Part shown: positions 1 through 10,916 of the stretch, piece after piece
Position numbering within the stretch: position 1 is the first letter of the stretch
Layout: the number at the start of each line of letters is the position of its first letter
Position numbers and translations under genes: made by a program
Origin: Mucidula mucida
Lineage: Eukaryota > Basidiomycota > Agaricomycetes > Agaricales > Physalacriaceae
Direction of reading: 5' to 3'
DNA length: 59,604 nt
Assembly (NCBI GenBank): GCA_015501055.1
Contig: JADNYV010000219.1
Coordinates: 1 to 59,604 of the forward strand
The notes under the pieces: generated by a model
Told to the model about the DNA's origin: nothing
What the model saw: only the letters and a program-made list of their open reading frames with translations
The model's database searches: none

Positions 1-272
1 TGCGACGAAAGAACTCGACATCGTTCCTAGCAATGACACTAATGGCAAATGCGGAAACTCTCGTAGGCGTGTCAAGAACGATTGTGTGGTGCAGAATAGG
101 ATCTATCCTGTAAGGGATTAGTACGGAATCGCGTTTAATACATTAACGTTTACCAGTGATGGACATCTGTTGAGACAAGCGTGAGGTTTTGGGCAGTCGA
201 GCGATCCGACCATGCAGCTCGTTCTAGAAGCAGCCGTGCCACATCTAGAGGCAATTGAGGGGAGTAGTTCAT
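1..272 (-). CDS. Family B F-box-like protein, 5' part, cut by window edge (B5)
   Basis: Exon 1 (272-154) starts MNYSPQLPLDVARLLLERAA and ends STDVHHW at a GTAAACG donor. An acceptor ending TTACAG leads to exon 2 at 107, which reads IDPILHHTIVLDTPTRVSAF and then ARNDVEFFRR as far as the window edge. The split W codon and the intron position match the complete paralogues at 37644 and 40459. The first 40 residues look like a degenerate F-box (LPLDV...LVS..VHHW), which would suggest an SCF-type substrate receptor, but that role is inferred. No defect is visible in the part present. The ATG was chosen because it aligns with the family start MAYSPDLPLD. The rest of the gene lies outside the window. 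Confidence 0.7.
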
Positions 273-589
273 CTGCGTCATGTCGAAGCAAGATGAGCGT
301 TCAGATGCACGGTGTGCGGCCGGCCCGGGCATTTCTTGTCAGACCATCGCGCAGGCAGCTTGGAATTGGTCACGGTTGAACCAGGTCCTGCGGGCTATTT
401 CATCCCGCTCTTGGAATGTCACGTAGTATATTGGTGTCTGCGGGCACCGTACCCATACAACATCCTTCAAAGGAGCTTTCAACATATACAATGTATTCAG
501 TTAGAGGGAAGGCGGGCACAAAACTCCGCAAACTGCTTGAAGTTCGGGACGTATGCGTGTCCTACAATGATTACATTTGGACCAACGTG

Positions 590-805
590 CTCTTCACGAT
601 ACTCTGCGTTCTAAGCTGTATGACATTAGAGCTTGTGGCGAAGTAAGTATCATGCTTACCTGAACTGCGCCGGCGTTTCCGTTCTTGTTCAGCTAAGCAG
701 AAATCCGCAAACTCCCACGTATCCATACCCCGACATTTCCCCAATCCGACTCTAATGGATGTTCCTGCGGGGAGCGGTGGAAGGGTCTATGCGTAATCGA
801 GAGCC
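590..805 (-). pseudogene. Family A C-terminal fragment (decayed)
   Basis: On the minus strand the sequence encodes SPQEHPLESDWG and then, one frame over, GMDTWEFADFCLAEQERKR. This is the C-terminal signature of family A (compare MDTWEFADLCIAERKRERLG in the gene at 36384). No upstream exon or F-box lies next to it, and the two pieces are out of frame by one base. About 200 bp here is nearly the same as 5005-5230, including flanking sequence, so both are copies of one duplicated fragment. It is a relic and not a gene. Confidence 0.6.
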
Positions 806-1443
806 TGAGGTGGTTTGAGTAGTACTAGACTACTCCTGTAATCACCGACACGGAACGTGTCGGAAAAAGAGCACAGTGTGGTGGCTTGTCCATCAATTCT
901 TCTCTTCATTTAGCTCATTGAAACGAGCCAAATTTGCGGCTATGGTGGACGTCTCTGATATGAGAAATTGTTTGTATGATTTCTAGCCCCATCTCGCAGA
1001 GCCGTGCCGACTGAATGATGATGATGATGATCATACCGTTTTTTGGCGGACCTCGGCCAGGATGACGCCTAGCGTTCTGTAAAAATGAGGCCGTATGATA
1101 ATGAAATTCTTTTGACATTAAGAGAACATTTTGATCGGCGTCCACGTGGTGAGCTACCGGCCGGCAACTTCTTTGTCTCTCTACAGTCATCATCCTCTTC
1201 ACTGTCAGTACTTACTGGCACTGCACGGTTTGTTTGACGAGATATAACATGACTTCTATGGACTAATTTGTCTCTTCGTATAGACTTCGACTTATCTACC
1301 CATCTACCTTTGTGCTCTCTTCAATCGCAGTCTAGCCGGTAAACATTGTCCCAGTCGAAATTGGCTGTCAGATTCCTATATTCCCGGTGTGTTCTTGCAA
1401 TAAATATTCTTGTTGACATTTAACGAGGTTCACCTTTAGGAAA
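806..1443. other. Intergenic, no gene seen
   Basis: No coding signal is supported here. The stretch holds a short (ATG)5 microsatellite at 1015-1029 and the leader of the F-box gene that starts at 1444. The minus-strand open frame at 915-1202 has no recognisable motif. Confidence 0.5.
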
Positions 1444-2952
1444 ATGCCTACTCTCAAGCGCATCAAGCGGGACCATTCAGATCGCGGCGACCAGTCAACG
1501 CGCGACGGGTCTCCGAAGCTCCTGGATCTGCCAAATGAAATACTTATGCTGATATTCTCCGACATAACCGAGCGCGACATCATCTCGGTTGGCTCGCTTT
1601 GCCGACGTTTCAACCAGGTCGCGTTCAACCATCATTTCTTCCGTCCATCCCACCCCGAACCAGCTCCAGATTCATTCATCCACGATCCCTCAACATTCTA
1701 CGTTGGCCGCTACCGGTCAACGCCTACATTCAGCCCATGGACTTTCTTAACATTCCAAGCTATCCGCCTTGCTCTCTTCGCGAAACCCAAGATCCACGTC
1801 TTGAATACGCGATTTTCGTTGTCCTCCTTTCCTGCCGAGGTGAAGCAGATCACCAAATATTTTGATACCAAGCCGACGTTGCATTCAGTCTCCATCGAGT
1901 TACCGTATGGGCCAGGACCAGCGGGGCTCGGCTTCCAGTGGAGGAATAAGAGGGACAACTTGTTGCCGGAGGAGCTACGCAACAATCGGCTGGCATTGTA
2001 CGACCTGTTGCGCAGCTTGACGCTCATTGTAGCGGATAGCGTTTACATGGGCGACGAACTTATGATGGATTTTGGGCAAGGTATCCCTATCGACGACAAT
2101 GCCGAATACCTCCCTCCGTATGACGGGCCTCTTCTTACGACGCCAACGTTTGTCACCTTTTCTTACTGCTGTTATCTCTTCCTACCACCAATCCTCAACT
2201 GGACGATCAACTCGCTCAATGCTTCGCGTATTCGCAGGCTAGTTCTTGAAGACGTAGACATCGGACCTCACCTATGTGAATTGCAGCTCGATTCGCTGCA
2301 GGATGTAGTCGTCCGTAGTCGGTCCATCACCCAGATGCAATTGAATGATTTCCTATGTCGACATACATCCCTCATCGCCCTCATCATATTCCGCATCTCT
2401 TCAGAAGAGAGCCCAGACGCCAATATAGCAATACACGAGGATGCCCTTCCGAAGGTCGAAGAAGTCACAGCTCCCTCATCGTTCTTTTCCACATGGCTTT
2501 CTGTACCTGGTACGCTCGCCGGTCTGCGGGACGTGCGTCTAGAAGGCCGGCCGTCTACGGACAGCCTCCAGTTCATACTCTCACACCTTCCGCCCACCGT
2601 GAGCACGCTTCACCTGCCTCTCTGCTACCTCAGCGAGACCGACGAATGGTTATCTCTGCCCGCGGCAGAGCGGGCTGAGACGCACCTGACGGGAATCCGC
2701 CGTTTGGACATGGGGCTGCCCATCGGATGGCACATGACACAGCAGCGAATGAGCAGGATTGTCGACTCCGTGGCGCGCTTTCCGAATGTGCGCAGCTTGA
2801 GCGTGTGGCCGGCGACGGACCGGGCGACATGGGCGACAGAGTTCTTGGCGATGTTGAAGGATCGGTGTCCGGGGGTGAAGGAAACCGTGTTTGATTTTGA
2901 AAGGCTAATGTGGTGGGTTGTTTCCGCGCGAGACTGTACGTTGATTTATTGA
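1444..2952 (+). CDS. F-box protein, single exon, 502 aa
   Basis: An uninterrupted 502-codon frame. Residues about 27-66 form a canonical F-box (LLDLPNEILMLIFSDI, then SLCRRFNQVAF), which in known families binds Skp1 in SCF ubiquitin ligases. The rest is leucine-rich without a strict repeat: SLTLIVADS near 190, SRIRRLVLEDVDIG near 265, and VSTLHLPLCYLSET near 385. These resemble the irregular LRR-like tails of agaric F-box proteins, where the substrate is unknown. The start ATG follows an AGGAAA leader, and an in-frame F-box begins within 30 residues. It does not belong to families A, B or C. Skp1 binding is inferred from the F-box alone. Confidence 0.85.
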   Translation: MPTLKRIKRDHSDRGDQSTRDGSPKLLDLPNEILMLIFSDITERDIISVGSLCRRFNQVAFNHHFFRPSHPEPAPDSFIHDPSTFYVGRYRSTPTFSPWTFLTFQAIRLALFAKPKIHVLNTRFSLSSFPAEVKQITKYFDTKPTLHSVSIELPYGPGPAGLGFQWRNKRDNLLPEELRNNRLALYDLLRSLTLIVADSVYMGDELMMDFGQGIPIDDNAEYLPPYDGPLLTTPTFVTFSYCCYLFLPPILNWTINSLNASRIRRLVLEDVDIGPHLCELQLDSLQDVVVRSRSITQMQLNDFLCRHTSLIALIIFRISSEESPDANIAIHEDALPKVEEVTAPSSFFSTWLSVPGTLAGLRDVRLEGRPSTDSLQFILSHLPPTVSTLHLPLCYLSETDEWLSLPAAERAETHLTGIRRLDMGLPIGWHMTQQRMSRIVDSVARFPNVRSLSVWPATDRATWATEFLAMLKDRCPGVKETVFDFERLMWWVVSARDCTLIY

Positions 2953-3821
2953 TTGTTATAGTGACCATTCTACAGATGTGGCGGACGAGACGATTTAGAC
3001 AAACAGCAGGATAAACTGCTGTTGTGAATCCGTATGGCGAGGTACCACCAATAGAACACTTGATCCCACCACTTACATCTTCTGCTATTTTGCTTCTTCT
3101 ATGATCTACACACTACGGCCGGTACACACGCTTCCATTGAATTCTCAGCATCCTATCATTCCGCATGCCTGCGTGGTATCTATAGTCAGTGTTTTGTAGA
3201 CTCGAAAACCTTTCGTCTGTATTTCACTACCTACAACATTTACCCCATAGTATCGGATCAGCGTCGGACGGAATCTCTGACTTTGCGGGCAGGATCCAAT
3301 ATTCATCTTTGCAAGGACGTGCTTGTCCAAACCAAAATCACTAGGGAGAGTGCAGCATGTTGAGGTTAGCCTAGTTGGCTGCATTCCGGGAATCTTTGAT
3401 CAAAATGTTAGCCATCAGCGAATCTTGCCAGCATTGCTCGATCGGACCGATTACATCCGTCCGACGGCGCCACAGTCGCGTCTCTCTCGAGCATCGCGAC
3501 AGTCTCTGCTTCAATTCGCCTTAAACTTTGAAAACCTGCTCTGTGATATCTCATCTACCAAGTATGCAGTCTTCTTCACGAGGGACAGACCTCCTTCACC
3601 TTGTCATTTTGTGGCTCTGATACCAAGGTCGGCCTTGTTCCATTACAGAATGCGGGACCCACACCAGGGCTCGCTGCAATTGTTCTCTCTTTGGCTGATT
3701 CTTTGATACAGGGTATGCAATCCACGGCCATCACAGTTGCCCTGCATTTTCGCATTGACCATCACCATTATCTACAGCTCTTTTTGTTGTTTATTGTTTT
3801 TTGCGTGCCTTGGTCAATGCG
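2953..3821. other. Intergenic, no supported gene
   Basis: Only short overlapping frames without recognisable motifs are present. The distal part becomes T- and C-rich and leads into a TATA element at 3822. No RNA gene or repeat was recognised. Confidence 0.4.
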
Positions 3822-3829
3822 TATAAAAG
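3822..3829 (+). promoter_or_regulatory. TATA box
   Basis: TATAAAAG, followed by a CT-rich initiator-like stretch ending in CTCTCTACAGTACTG. It lies about 137 bp upstream of the first ATG of the possible three-exon gene at 3966. It is the only strong core promoter in this interval. Confidence 0.45.
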
Positions 3830-3965
3830 TGCTGTGGTCTGACGATATCCCCCATCTTTCCTACGCCCATCATTCTCTCCTCAGCCGCTCTCTACAGTAC
3901 TGAGTGACCGCGCTGCGACGATGACGCTCGCCATCGCCTTGATTGCCCCACGACGACTTCACTAA

Positions 3966-4339
3966 ATGTCTGGGTGCCTTCTTCGTCGGGGCCACTCGCT
4001 ATCGCGTGCCTTGGTAGGTCTCATCGTCTCTGTGTGGCACCATCCGAATCTCATCCTTGACAGTCATCGTTATACAGACCCCATACGATCTCATTACTGC
4101 ACGGCGTCGTTGCAGGTACGTTCGCTATCCGACTCCATCCTCTGACATATCACAACTCCCTAGATGCACCGCTATCAGCCACTCACCAACTCGTCCTACC
4201 ATCACCTAGCCACAGCCGTCCCTCCCCGCCACACAACACCAGCAGAGTGCCACGATTCTTGGGGTTTGATGGAAGTATTCTTACCCAACCGCCCGACGAG
4301 CAAGTCCCGATACGGTACACTCGACATTTAGTCACCTAG
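3966..4339 (+). CDS. Possible small three-exon protein, 91 aa, unrecognised
   Basis: Two canonical short introns (4014-4063, GTAGGT to GACAG; 4116-4163, GTACGT to CCTAG) join three segments (3966-4013, 4064-4115, 4164-4339) into one open frame. It starts MSGCLLRRGHSLSRAL and ends IRYTRHLVT. The total is 276 nt, a multiple of three. A TATA box with a CT-rich initiator lies upstream, which favours a transcribed locus. The product is basic and rich in serine and proline, with no domain I recognise. An upstream ATG at 3921 opens a short frame that could lower translation. It could also be a non-coding transcript, the 5' end of a longer gene, or chance. Confidence 0.3.
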
Positions 4340-5004
4340 GAGTTATCGGTCGTATTGGGAGGCACTCGCGGGAAGGCGCCGCGGATATTTGTTGACCTCG
4401 CTGTGTCGCCAGTGTGCGCGGGACCTGGGATGGCTGTGTGTTTCGTGTTTGGACGGACGCGTCGGGGAGTGTCGAATGTTCCACCTTGGAGGAATCGCTG
4501 GTGACTCCATCTTTCTTTCGGTTGGCATACGACTGATTCTTTTGAGGCAGGAGTTGAACGTTCGTTTGAATCATATTGGCAATGCTCTCGACGTCGATGT
4601 ATGTCATTGCGGTTTCTCATTCGCATTTCGCAGATTACCACAATCCGGCTTTAAACCTCGGCGACGTCTGCATGAAATAGTACTTCCGAAATCGTCTCTA
4701 GCGTACGGCTACTTACGCATCTCCAGGTTCTGCACAACAATAACCTTCGATTCTCACTTCTTCGCCAATGCAGATTTCCCTCCCGCCTCCCTCTTCCGCT
4801 GTACTTGAGATGCATGTGAGTTTATCTAATTGCCAGACTCGAACGCCACTGAACCTCGTGTAGAGCATCACGCCCGTCTCTCCACTATTCGAATAATTGT
4901 ACTATCAACTGCCAAGTCGATATGCTATATGAACACTACGCTCGCGCCACGGCGCCTAATATACTTTATATGCTTTCATCACCTGAAACTTCACGCACAT
5001 AGAG
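4340..5004. other. Intergenic, no supported gene
   Basis: Overlapping frames on both strands in 4332-4808 carry no recognisable motif. The stretch could be 3' sequence of the possible gene before it. Nothing else was seen. Confidence 0.35.
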
Positions 5005-5278
5005 ACAGTGCGTTCTAGACTGCATGATATTAGAGCTTGAAGCGATATAAGTATCATGCTCACCTGAACTGTGACGGCGTTTCCGTTCTTGTTCAGCTAT
5101 ACAGAGATCCGCAAACTCCCACGTATCCAACCCCGACGATTTCCCCAATCCGACTCTAATGGATGTTCCTGTGGGAAGCGGTGTATGCCCTGGATCAGTG
5201 CATAAGAGTCGTTCGCATAGGTGATCACACCCAAACGCTCCGACACTTTGTGAGCGCCTCCACTGCATGACCGTCTAG
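5005..5278 (-). pseudogene. Family A C-terminal fragment, second copy
   Basis: On the minus strand it reads VWVITYANDSYALIQGIHRF, QEHPLESDWG and, after a one-base shift, LDTWEFADLCIAEQERKR. This aligns with the C-terminal third of family A (RLVVITRAMDDSY...MDTWEFADLCIAERKR). There is no exon 1 and no LRR-like middle. The higher-coordinate end abuts the broken end of the family B fragment at 5279, so the two are joined head to tail in one chimeric relic. The last 200 bp duplicates 590-805. Confidence 0.6.
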
Positions 5279-5790
5279 GGGAGCACAGACACAATGTGAT
5301 CAATCACTAGACTGGCGGGGCCCCAGGGTCCCAGATCTTCAAAAGAGCCACAGGAGATGTGGAGATGAGCGAGTCTTGGGGAATCCCTGAACATAGATGT
5401 CCATATAGTGTAGCAAATCGTAAGGTGGAGGAGTGAGGGAAAGTCAAGATGAAGGTGTGTCAAGATCGGGGATGTCATAGTAGTGAGGAAGGCAGCTATA
5501 TGGAATTCTTCCCCTAGTATGAGGGAGACTTGGCTTGGTCGCAGGTACTTTGATACTTGATGAAAGATGTTGACCTGTACAGGAGTCCAATACGAGAAAC
5601 GCTTGATGCCTGTACATACTTTTACAACGACGCTGATACTCTTATCGAGTTCGCTGTCATCCACGGGGAAGTCTTCCGAGTCTCGACCACCGATTGTCAA
5701 AGCCTTGACTGTGCGATGAAAGAAGTCGGGATCGTCACGGGTGCGAGCGACAATACTGACAGCAAAGGCAGAGACTTTCGTGGGCGGATC
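5279..5790 (-). pseudogene. Family B fragment without F-box and C-terminus (B4)
   Basis: On the minus strand it reads VSAFAVSIVARTRDDPDFFH, RTVKALTIGG, then KVCTGIKRFSYWTP, LTHLHLDFPS and LAHLHISCGSFEDL, ending VIDHIVSVLP and a stop. Intact family B proteins continue from VSVLP with QTLTRLIV. The F-box exon and the IDPILYHTI segment are missing upstream, and a TGA lies just before the homology. The gene is therefore truncated at both ends. The downstream junction is with a family A C-terminus, which suggests a deletion between neighbouring A and B genes. Confidence 0.65.
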
Positions 5791-5960
5791 TCATGTCGGT
5801 TTAAAGATGCATACCAACTCGGAGAGACACCGAAGGGGGTGAATGGGAACTCGGTTATGCATTGATAGACGCGATTTCCTGTCTGGGATGGAAAAAGGAT
5901 CAAGGTAAACATCCGAGCGTACACTGAGAGCATATGATAACTGCAGATAATCAGTTCCAC

Positions 5961-7266
5961 GTATAGTAGCTAAGGAAGATTATAAAGGACACATACGAGA
6001 GTATTGGTAATGCGCGACATGTGTTATGACTTTTCGCTTGAACGTGCAAATAGACCGCCCAACAAATAATCCAAACGAGCGTGAGACGACGCGTGTTGTG
6101 GCATATTCCCAGAAGAGCATCCTGGTTAACAAAACTGAGTGCGCAGAGGGCCGAGGAAAGAAAGTGACACGATTACCTTCGATAATCAAGATTGAAGGTT
6201 GTCAGAAATGAGGGTGTTTATGGCACCAACACGACGCGACAGGAGAAATCACATCGCCGGGTATCGCGAGAACAAGGCGAGGCGCTTCAAAATAGCAGAG
6301 ATGAATGTGGATTCGTCAGGCGGTCCTTGAATTCGTTGACACAACCCCGCACATCATTGACAGCCATCTATACAATGCCAGCGAGTGTATCAGGTTCCGG
6401 AGATGTATGAAAATTGAGTATAACGCACCACGCGGCAGACGCCAACCTATTCTCATATCATCACAGCAGTCCCGTTCCGTCTCGGGGCCCAGGGGGACGA
6501 GTCGGTCCTCTCGGTACCGACGAGAAATAGCTAGACGAATTGCGTCGTGATTGCTCTAGGAGGCTGTTCCCAACTTTTCCTACGATAGATCTTAGCGCTG
6601 AGAAAATCTCAAAAGACAGAGCGCTAATCGGTACACACACCATTCCAAGTACAAGGGAAAAGCCATTCCAGGCGCCAGCGGACCTCTTGATAGCAAAAAG
6701 GCACGTTCTGAGGAGCACATGAGGAGATATCGTGGTGTTCAACAGATACATACACACGATTGGCTTGATTTTCATACGTTTCAGTGAGGATAAAACCACT
6801 GTCGCTCGGAGAGCAGGCGGAATGCAGGTCGCAGAGCAGACGACATGGTAGTTCGGTACAAGCAGGATACCGGGCCGTCCTACCGCTGACCCTGCATAGA
6901 TCGAAAGTGGCACTTTGCGCCACCTTGCGAAGCCGGTGGCACTTGAATAGCATCGCAGTTTCTATTCGCCGGTAAGAAACACCACGAGCTCAGCCGGCCA
7001 TATGTTGGCGGCTAGGAAAGCAGAGCCACACTTTAACTTATGATCGGCGCGTTCTTGGAAATAGAGTTGCAGGATTTACAATGGCGTTTTAGAATAAATC
7101 ATGCCCTTACGAGTTTCAGTCCAATGTTGGAGAACAACAGGCAATCAAGTGACCACTAGGCCGCAACGTGATGATATATTAAGTCGTACTGCAGAAAGCA
7201 ATGTGATTTACGGATAACAAACGATAAATGGGTATCACGATAACGATGTGTCAAGAGGAAACGACT
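5961..7266. other. Long stretch without a supported gene
   Basis: The only long frame is a 150-codon minus-strand frame at 6461-6913. It is hydrophobic in places but matches no family I know and has no clear promoter or splice sites. I see no RNA gene or repeat here. Confidence 0.35.
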
Positions 7267-8326
7267 TTACTCCTTGTTCAATCGAGGGCTACGTCGCCTC
7301 GCCGACGCTTTTTGGACGGCAGAAGAGAGAGACGACTGGGCCACCTTTCTCTTCTTTACTGTTGTCTTTCGAGAAACAGCAGCTTTGGAAGACGGTGGAA
7401 CTTTGGACATCGCTTTCTTCTCGGAGGCGCCATTTCGCTTGTCCGCTGATCGTGGTGGCGACTTGATGGTGACATGCTTGTCGCCAGACCCTTTTCTGTT
7501 ACGTGTTGGAAAGCTGGGAGGGGGCGGGAGGAAATGCGGGGGGTCTCGCCGAGCCACAGGAGTCATTCGGTTGGGAAAGTCCCTTCCGGTAACGGTGGCG
7601 CCCAACCACGAGACGTACACTGGTCGTATCCGTAATAGATTAATGTGGTCGCATAGACTGACCACGTCCTCCATGCATCTAAGGTGGCTCTGGTCTTGTG
7701 GGCCGCGAGCCATGTATTTCATGAGCGTCGTGAAAAGGAAGCACGGGTGAATGGTCGTGCGGATGCGAGGGAAGTCCTGCAGCGGAAAAGAGTAGGCTAC
7801 ACCGTCCACACGCCACTGGCAACCATCTGGCGGCGAGAGGCAAAGAAATTCGTATTCGTAATCATCTTCAGGAATAACCTATGAGTCCGTTAGAGTGAGC
7901 ATAACTCGAAAACGGGAGAGAATACCTCGGTGAATGCGGTTAGGTTGTAGGTTCCTTTGTTGTGGTTATCGGAGTAGAGTTTCTTGATCTTCTCAAGGAT
8001 TTCTCTGGGAGGTAAGAGAGCCCATCGGGCGTCTATTAGAAGTGAGACCATATCCTCTTGGACTACGGTTCGGATTAGTGGGGTGGACTGAATTTGATCA
8101 AAGAGGACATACGCGTTGTAACAAGAAGTTTGGAGTCTTTGTATGTAGCTATGCCTCCTCGAGGTAGTCCTAGACAATATTCGACTGTGTCCAGCTGAAT
8201 GGGCGTAAGTAGAGGGCGTTGAGCAGCGGAAATACCCACAGCAGCATTGGAGGGCATAAACGAGTAGAGCGTAGGTTTGGGACGCAGCACGGTCGTTATC
8301 TTGTCTAATGAGATGACGGCGGGCAT
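7267..8326 (-). CDS. HNH-like family protein without the Cys/His region (D1)
   Basis: The start is MPAVISLDKITTV. A likely intron, with a GTGGGT donor and CATTCAG acceptor, precedes LDTVEYCLGLPRGGI. A GTATGT donor to CCGTAG acceptor intron then leads to QEDMVSLLIDARWALLPP, and a third intron to the large last exon. That exon has the family's core VAYSFPLQDFPRIRTTIHPC, a hydrophobic segment, and a long Lys/Arg/Ser tail ending ARRRSPRLNKE. The LG..G...D...L.P pattern is what follows the Cys/His region in HNH_2-type fungal proteins, but that region is absent here. The gene faces its Cys/His-bearing relative at 8826 across a 499-bp gap. The basic tail suggests nuclear or nucleic-acid contact (inference). 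Exon ends are approximate. Confidence 0.6.
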
Positions 8327-8388
8327 CGTAGCGAGGGTTGATGGTCGTTGATCAACAAAAGAATGAGTGACCGTTACTGTGTCCGTGA

Positions 8389-8394
8389 CACGTG
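8389..8394. promoter_or_regulatory. CACGTG E-box upstream of D1
   Basis: A palindromic CACGTG, 63 bp upstream of the D1 start codon. The same hexamer lies 62 bp upstream of D2 and 91 bp upstream of D3. A bHLH-type factor is the usual binder, but the role here is inferred from position only. Confidence 0.3.
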
Positions 8395-8825
8395 GCTTTG
8401 CAACCCTCGTGACGTTGATGAGTCCTCGTTGACCCTTGGAGGCTATTGTTCTCTGAAAGGCGCCCCGTTCGGATCAGAGCTACGGAAGTCTTCTGCTGGA
8501 TCATTTCTCCGTCGGCCCTCGTCTTACGCCTGGAAGGCTGGGGAAGTTAAAACCTTGTCAAATGTCGATCCCAAGATTATGCTATCATTCAGTACTAACA
8601 AGTGAGCCTCTGCCGCCACCCAGAAGTACAAGCTCCATGCACGGCTCACAACAATACGCGCTAGCTTCCAATCTATACGGAGCTTTTACGTAGTATGGGA
8701 CAATAATCAGAAGCATCAAGTCCTCCCTGTGCGAGTCCAACGTTTGCTTTTGTTCCAAATTCTGAAGAAGGTAGCGCTTGAAGGACATAAGATCAGCCTG
8801 CCTCCTCAGAGCTTTCCTTACTTCA

Positions 8826-10249
8826 ATGGTTCGCAAAAGCAAGAACTGTGCCCTCTCCACCGAGCACACTGGACCCGCTCGTAACACTCGAGGAGCCCAA
8901 GCGGCGAGAGCCCAAGAAGCGCGAGCCCAGGCTATACCTGGAGATCGAGATCCAGAAACTGCTGACGACTTCATCCCTCTCCCGAACGATGACGAGGACG
9001 AGGAGACTCATCTCGAGCATGATATACCAACTCCTCAAACGCCTGAGCAGGCCCAACGAGCTGCTCGCGGTGTCTATCCCACACCTCTCGTCTACCTGAA
9101 AGGCGAGATGCCCCGAAAAAGAGCGACCAGATCTCGAGCGGTCAACGATGCGATACACCACGATTTTTGCGAGATCACGCATCACCCAAACACCTGCTCT
9201 GCTGTTGAAGGCTGTCATTGCGTACCGCGCAGCTGGATGGGGCCTCTCTCTGAGAAACGGGTGAGCTACTTTGTACCTATATTGGCCTATGCTAAGCTTC
9301 GTTTTAGATGCGCAGTATTGAGTACCATTTGGGCTTCCGATATGCCAAGTCACTCAATCTGGACACAAGAATCAATATCTTCCTTCGTACGTCATCGACA
9401 AGCTCTGCCGGCAAAGACGATTCGCTTATTCGCTGAAGTGCTTGTTTCTTATCACAGATATTTGACGGAGGCGGCCTGATCTTCCTTCCTCTTATGGCTA
9501 TTGCCTTGATGGTCCAAACATATGCCCGGACCAATATCAAGCGCGGCTTGGGAGAAAAGATCCTGTACACGGAAGTAAGTCGCTCCCTATGTTGTATCTA
9601 TCGGCGCCACTTACCATGACCTTAGGCCCTGCGCATGCCGAAGGGTGGATGGGAATACATGGTACTTAACCTCAACATGCCTGATACGCACGTCATCTTG
9701 CGAAAAATCCTCGAAGGTGACCCTCGCGGTGACGAAACCGTTTGGAAGGATACATCGGGATTCACCGTTCATACATATCCTTTTGCAAACTTTCCTACCA
9801 TTCGCAGTCACGTTCATCCATGCTTCGTCATACTCAATGCGTGGGACAAACTTCGGAAAGTCAAAGAATATCCCGCATCCTGGACAAAGGATCAGGGGTC
9901 CTGTGCTCGTGTCGTAGTCGACATTGTGGACCTTTGGTTTGAAGAAGATGTACCTGTTGGATTTAGACCTGATCCGAGAGTCACTGACGAGATGAGGAGA
10001 CTCCGTGTAACCCAGCAGACTCGATTGATGGAGACAACGCCGCCACCTGAGGCGGTAGGGCTCTTCGCTATGGCGGCAGAGGAAGTGGAGGACGAGGAAG
10101 CGGAGGACCTGGAAGCGGAGGACGAGGAAGCGCCAGGATCGGAACATTCGACTTCCACAAAAAAGCGCCCCGCACCTTCCCGCCCTACCGCCGGACGGCC
10201 TGGCAAGCGCGCGCGAAATGCCAAGGCTGGGACATCAGGAACTCGATAG
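8826..10249 (+). CDS. HNH-like family protein with Cys/His region (D4)
   Basis: Exon 1 (8826-9260) has an acidic and alanine-rich N-terminus, then C115-x2-T-x5-C124 followed by C130-H131-C132-VPRSW. This resembles the zinc/HNH core of HNH_2-type nuclease-like proteins common in agarics. Exon 2 from 9308 reads MRSIEYHLGFRYAKSLNLDT. The next exon has IFDGGGLIFLPLMAIALMVQ. The last (9626-10249) carries FTVHTYPFANFPTIRSHVHP, then an acidic Glu-rich stretch and a basic tail ending GKRARNAKAGTSGTR. The exon 2/3 junction does not keep frame with the obvious GTACGT donor and CACAG acceptor, so there may be a 1-nt lesion or an unusual splice site. Nuclease activity is not established, because a clear HNH Asn/His pair is not visible. 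Confidence 0.6.
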
Positions 10250-10782
10250 GTATAGCACTCAGAGATTACGATAGAATTCAACATGAAATAAGTACATCAA
10301 AATGAGCTGTACAGTAGAGACGAGAAAGCAATTTGAAAAACATCGTTGTATCGAACCATGAGGAAGACCGAATATCAAGTTTGAGCGAATCTGGGGCTGC
10401 GTCGTTGCTTCAAGGGCACTTCCTCTACCGCAGAGGTTGCAGCCGACTGCGAAATCTTCCTTTTCTTAGCCTGCGGCTTCCGAGAAACTGGCGCCCAGCA
10501 GGTTTTCAAGAAACGTAGATAAAAACTGAGACAATATCAGGATCGATCCAATTCTACATCATACCCTTATGATAAAGTCTACCGCAAAGCTTGGGAAATA
10601 TCACCAGTCGATAATTTCTCGTAACGATCCCGTGTTCTTATCCCGGCATGTCAAGATTCTTTGCATTGGTGAATACAAAGGAGGCTCACTTAAGCGACAT
10701 CTTATCCAACGCGAGAGGAGCGGGAGGCTATAGACAATATGTCGTAGTCTGGAGCGCCTCGCTCTCCTTCACCTTCGCATGA
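10250..10782. other. Intergenic, no gene seen
   Basis: It covers the 3' flank of D4 and the lead-in to the family A relic. A short plus-strand frame at 10333-10518 has no recognisable motif. Confidence 0.4.
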
Positions 10783-10876
10783 TTGGATGAGCCTACGAGA
10801 TTATATCGCAGAATCCGAAAGCTCCATTTGCTTCACGTACCTCTCTCTGAGTCTGAGGGCGGTCAAACCATTGAGG

Positions 10877-10916
<40 letters not shown>

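Noticed and set aside
1710..2606. Minus-strand frames inside the F-box gene at 1444
   Set aside because: Shadows of the intact plus-strand F-box coding sequence.
6461..6913. 150-codon hydrophobic minus-strand frame
   Set aside because: Hydrophobic patches but no family signature, and the frame matches no other part of the window.
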